Source of the DNA: Ruminococcus flavefaciens
Lineage (GTDB): Bacteria; Bacillota; Clostridia; Oscillospirales; Ruminococcaceae
Length of the DNA stretch: 7,617 nt
Direction: 5' to 3'
NCBI GenBank assembly: GCA_902796705.1
Contig: CADBQF010000352.1
Location: forward strand, 1 to 7,617
This document shows, one piece after another, positions 5,442 to 7,617 of this stretch. The translations under genes were made by a program, and so were the position numbers. The notes below the pieces were generated by a model, which had not been told where the DNA came from, did no database searches, and saw nothing but the letters and a program-made list of their open reading frames with translations. The first letter of the stretch is position 1. Each line of letters starts with the position of its first letter.

Positions 5442-5509
5442 GTTAAGACAAATCAGATACGGCTGCTCAGGCAGTTATGATACATAAGCACGGAAAGAGG
5501 TGCCGGAAA

Positions 5510-6313
5510 ATGGAAAAAGAGATCGAAAACGAAGAGCTTCAGGAACAGGAAGCTGCTGTAAATGACGAAGAAACCGACGCTGAAGATACTGAGGATACTT
5601 CCGCTGGAGACGAAACAGACGGCGAGTCCGACGAAGATGCCGAGGAGGAAGATCCTGAGAAAAAGAAGAAGGAGCGTGCCGAACGTTTCAGGAATGACCT
5701 GATCGAAATGGCAGAGACCGCTCTTATAACGGTGTTCTTTGTGCTTCTGACGTTCACATATCTGCTGCATCCCGTTCAGGTGCAGGGTTCTTCCATGAAC
5801 CATACCCTTTACGACAGTGACAGAGTCGTCATGAATACAGTATACGGAAAGCTCGAATACGGAGACATCGTCATTGTCGATAATGATGCTTCATATCTCC
5901 TTGACGAGAACGGAAATGTATACAAAAAAGATATCACCGGTTCCAACCTCAAGGAGTGCATCGTCAAGAGAGTCATCGCTACAGGCGGTCAGACGCTCGA
6001 TATCGATTTCGGGACAGGTACGGTAACAGTTGACGGAAAAGTCCTCGATGAACCGTATATAGCAGATGCCACAACAAGGGACCAGGGTGCTTTCACAGGT
6101 CAGTATCCCATAACTATCCCTGAGGGCTACTGCTTCGTTATGGGAGACAACAGAAACAATTCTGCCGACAGCAGAAATGACTTTGTCGGACTTATAAAGG
6201 ACGATCAGGTATATGGTGTCGTCGTTGCAAGATACTTCCCCAAGGACAGGTTCACCATTCTCCTGGATTCGGAAAAGAAGACTCCAGAGGTGTATGAGAA
6301 AATAAATGAATAA
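5510..6313 (+). CDS. lepB: Signal peptidase I with long acidic N-terminal extension
   Basis: This 267-residue type I signal peptidase cleaves signal peptides of exported proteins on the outer face of the membrane. Residues 1-50 include 27 Asp/Glu and look disordered. A basic patch (KKKKERAERFR, 51-61) follows, then a single membrane helix at about 69-88. The catalytic domain has Ser95 in GSSMNHTL, general base Lys153 in IVKRVIATGG and the MGDNR box at 211-215. The common SMxPT motif reads SMNHT. I start at ATG 5510 because GAGGTG (5497-5502) lies 7 nt upstream; an in-frame ATG at 5477 would add 11 residues (MIHKHGKRCRK) but has no clear ribosome binding site. It overlaps the next lepB by 8 bp. 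The acidic extension is unusual compared with the short tails of Bacillus Sip proteins and may bind partners; that is inference. Confidence 0.93.
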   Translation: MEKEIENEELQEQEAAVNDEETDAEDTEDTSAGDETDGESDEDAEEEDPEKKKKERAERFRNDLIEMAETALITVFFVLLTFTYLLHPVQVQGSSMNHTLYDSDRVVMNTVYGKLEYGDIVIVDNDASYLLDENGNVYKKDITGSNLKECIVKRVIATGGQTLDIDFGTGTVTVDGKVLDEPYIADATTRDQGAFTGQYPITIPEGYCFVMGDNRNNSADSRNDFVGLIKDDQVYGVVVARYFPKDRFTILLDSEKKTPEVYEKINE

Positions 6314-6908
6314 AAAGAAGAAAAAAGCCGCTGACTCGTTTATCCACGAACTGGCGGCATTTCTGGAAATAGCGTTCATATCGCTCTTCGTCACGACACT
6401 GATATTCACGTATATCTTCCGTCTGGCGACAGTTGACGGCGTATCTATGGAGAATACACTGCATACCGGTGAAAGGCTCATCACGTATAAATTCGAGTAC
6501 GAGCCTGAGTGCGGCGATATAGTCGTTATCTCCTGCAACAGCAGCGTAAGGCTCGATGATAACGGTCAGCCTGTTATCGGAAAGGGCATGAAGAAGGTGA
6601 TCGTCAAGAGAGTCATCGCCACGGGCGGTCAGACTCTTGATATCGATTTTGAAAGAGGTGCGGTGTACGTTGACGGAAAAATGATCGACGAGCCGTACAT
6701 AACCGGACTGACTCACATGGACGGCGGTGCTTTCACCGGTCAGTATCCGATAACTATCCCGGAGGGATATATATTCGTCATGGGCGACAACAGAGCTGTC
6801 TCAAAGGACAGCCGCTATGAAGAAGTCGGCCTTATCCCGGTGGAGGACGTTATCGGAAAAGCTGTCATGAGGATCGCTCCTTTGAAAAAGATAGGTCTGG
6901 TAAGCTGA
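6306..6908 (+). CDS. lepB: Signal peptidase I, second tandem copy
   Basis: This 200-residue type I signal peptidase has a short lysine-rich N-terminus (KKKKK, 3-7), a single membrane helix at about 18-38, catalytic Ser47 in GVSMENTL, Lys101 in IVKRVIATGG and MGDNR at 159-163. It shares IVKRVIATGGQTLDIDF and GAFTGQYPITIPEGY exactly with the upstream copy, so the pair arose by duplication or has been homogenised. It lacks the acidic extension and is close to the usual size of Gram-positive signal peptidases. The ATG overlaps the end of the first lepB by 8 bp, implying translational coupling. The nearest good ribosome binding site (GAGGTG, 6287-6292) is 13 nt away, rather far, which also fits reinitiation. 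Division of labour between the two enzymes cannot be read from the sequence. Confidence 0.95.
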   Translation: MNKKKKKAADSFIHELAAFLEIAFISLFVTTLIFTYIFRLATVDGVSMENTLHTGERLITYKFEYEPECGDIVVISCNSSVRLDDNGQPVIGKGMKKVIVKRVIATGGQTLDIDFERGAVYVDGKMIDEPYITGLTHMDGGAFTGQYPITIPEGYIFVMGDNRAVSKDSRYEEVGLIPVEDVIGKAVMRIAPLKKIGLVS

Positions 6909-6921
6909 TAAGGAGGTTCAT

Positions 6922-7617
6922 GTGGACAATACCGATATGAAGCAGATACAGTGGTTCCCCGGTCATATGGCGAAGACGAGGAGACTCATCACGGCTAATC
7001 TCAAGCTCGTCGATGCAGTCTGCGAGATCGTCGATGCAAGGACTCCGCTCTCTGCAAGAAATCCCGAAATGGACAGGCTCACCGGTAAAAAGCCACGTAT
7101 AGTCCTGCTCAATAAATGCGACCTTGCCGACGAAAAGGCAACGCAGAAATGGATAAATTATTTCAGGAATACAGGTGCTTCCGCCGTAGCCGTTGACTGC
7201 AAGTCTGGCAGAGGCGTGAAGAACGTCATTCCCACCCTGAAGTCCGGAGTCCTCAGCGAACTCATGGAAAAACGCAGCCGCAGCGGAATGGCGAACGCTC
7301 CGATAAGACTGATGATAGTCGGCATACCGAATGTCGGCAAATCCTCGCTCATAAACAAGCTCGCCGGTTCAAAGCGTGCCAAAGCCGAGGACAGACCGGG
7401 CGTAACACGTACAAAACAGTGGGTGAAACTTCCGGATAATACAGAACTTCTCGATACTCCCGGTGTTCTGTGGCCGAAGTTCGAGGATCAGGAAGCAGCG
7501 GTAAGGCTCGCATTCACGGGTGCTATCAGCGACGATATCCTCGATATAGAGACACTTGCGATGAAGCTCCTGCTCTTCCTGAAAGAGAATTATCCCTCCT
7601 CGCTCACCGAGAGATAC
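6922..7617 (+). CDS. rbgA: Ribosome biogenesis GTPase RbgA (YlqF), 3' end cut by the window
   Basis: The first 232 residues are present and the frame is still open at the window end; the family is usually about 280-290 residues. The N-terminus carries the hallmark IQWFPGHMAKTRR (9-21). The GTPase motifs come in circularly permuted order: G4 NKCD (64-67), G5-like CKSG (93-96), G1 GIPNVGKSS (134-142), G2 in PGVTR (159-163) and G3 DTPG (178-181). RbgA binds late 50S intermediates and allows final maturation around helix 92 and entry of proteins such as L16. I choose the GTG at 6922 because AAGGAGG (6910-6916) lies 5 nt upstream; the first internal ATG (6937) is 20 nt from that site. It follows the second lepB by 13 bp, matching the Firmicutes order rplS-lepB-rbgA; rnhB often comes next. 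Confidence 0.96.
   Translation, partial: MDNTDMKQIQWFPGHMAKTRRLITANLKLVDAVCEIVDARTPLSARNPEMDRLTGKKPRIVLLNKCDLADEKATQKWINYFRNTGASAVAVDCKSGRGVKNVIPTLKSGVLSELMEKRSRSGMANAPIRLMIVGIPNVGKSSLINKLAGSKRAKAEDRPGVTRTKQWVKLPDNTELLDTPGVLWPKFEDQEAAVRLAFTGAISDDILDIETLAMKLLLFLKENYPSSLTERY

Noticed and set aside
5453..5481. Promoter for the lepB-rbgA genes with TATGAT at 5476-5481
   Set aside because: The hexamer is good but there is no recognisable -35 at proper spacing and no TG extension, unlike the other three promoters.
5891..6716. Two long minus-strand open frames opposite the lepB genes
   Set aside because: They mirror the sense coding sequence; their similarity to each other reflects the lepB duplication, and neither has a family signature.

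Overview
The window looks like chromosome of a low-to-moderate-GC Gram-positive anaerobe of the class Clostridia, most likely Ruminococcus-like (Oscillospirales). This is inferred from strong AGGAGG-type ribosome binding sites, a DUF896 small protein, the paired TIGR03960 radical SAM and TIGR03936/DUF2344 genes, two adjacent type I signal peptidases with single N-terminal membrane anchors, and the Firmicutes-type order rplS - lepB - rbgA. No species assignment is possible from sequence reading alone. The genes are mostly housekeeping, and I see no phage, IS transposase, CRISPR array, tRNA or rRNA.

Layout. Bases 1-313 hold no gene. They are dominated by a 230-bp element with two 62-nt inverted arms (54-115 and 222-283; 52 of 62 positions pair without gaps) around a 106-nt centre that carries its own perfect 8-bp hairpin. 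It looks like a MITE or other mobile intergenic palindrome. On the minus strand, 314-1033 encodes a FabG-like short-chain dehydrogenase that resembles EF-P 5-aminopentanone reductases. Divergent promoters (1057-1085 minus, 1123-1151 plus) separate it from a plus-strand operon: a DUF896 protein, cytidine deaminase (cdd), an unrecognised two-helix membrane protein, a TIGR03960 radical SAM protein and a DUF2344 protein (1183-4745). Spacing in this operon is tight to overlapping.

A new promoter at 4800-4828 starts a separate unit: a structured 5' leader of about 170 nt, then rplS (ribosomal protein L19), ending in a good intrinsic terminator at 5418-5441. The leader folds on paper into two successive three-way junctions and is probably an L19 autoregulatory leader. 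Next come two tandem signal peptidase genes that share blocks of near-identical DNA, the first with a very acidic N-terminal extension. The 5' part of rbgA (ylqF), a circularly permuted GTPase for 50S assembly, runs off the window end.

How the genes fit together. The right half links a large-subunit protein (L19), protein export (two LepB) and 50S maturation (RbgA), a common Firmicutes cluster. The rimM-trmD pair usually found before rplS is absent here; the radical SAM/DUF2344 pair takes that place. All three promoters that I can recognise share one architecture: TTGCA(A/T), a 17-bp spacer and an extended TGN -10. The best candidates for something undescribed are the inverted-repeat element, the two-domain rplS leader and the unrecognised membrane protein.
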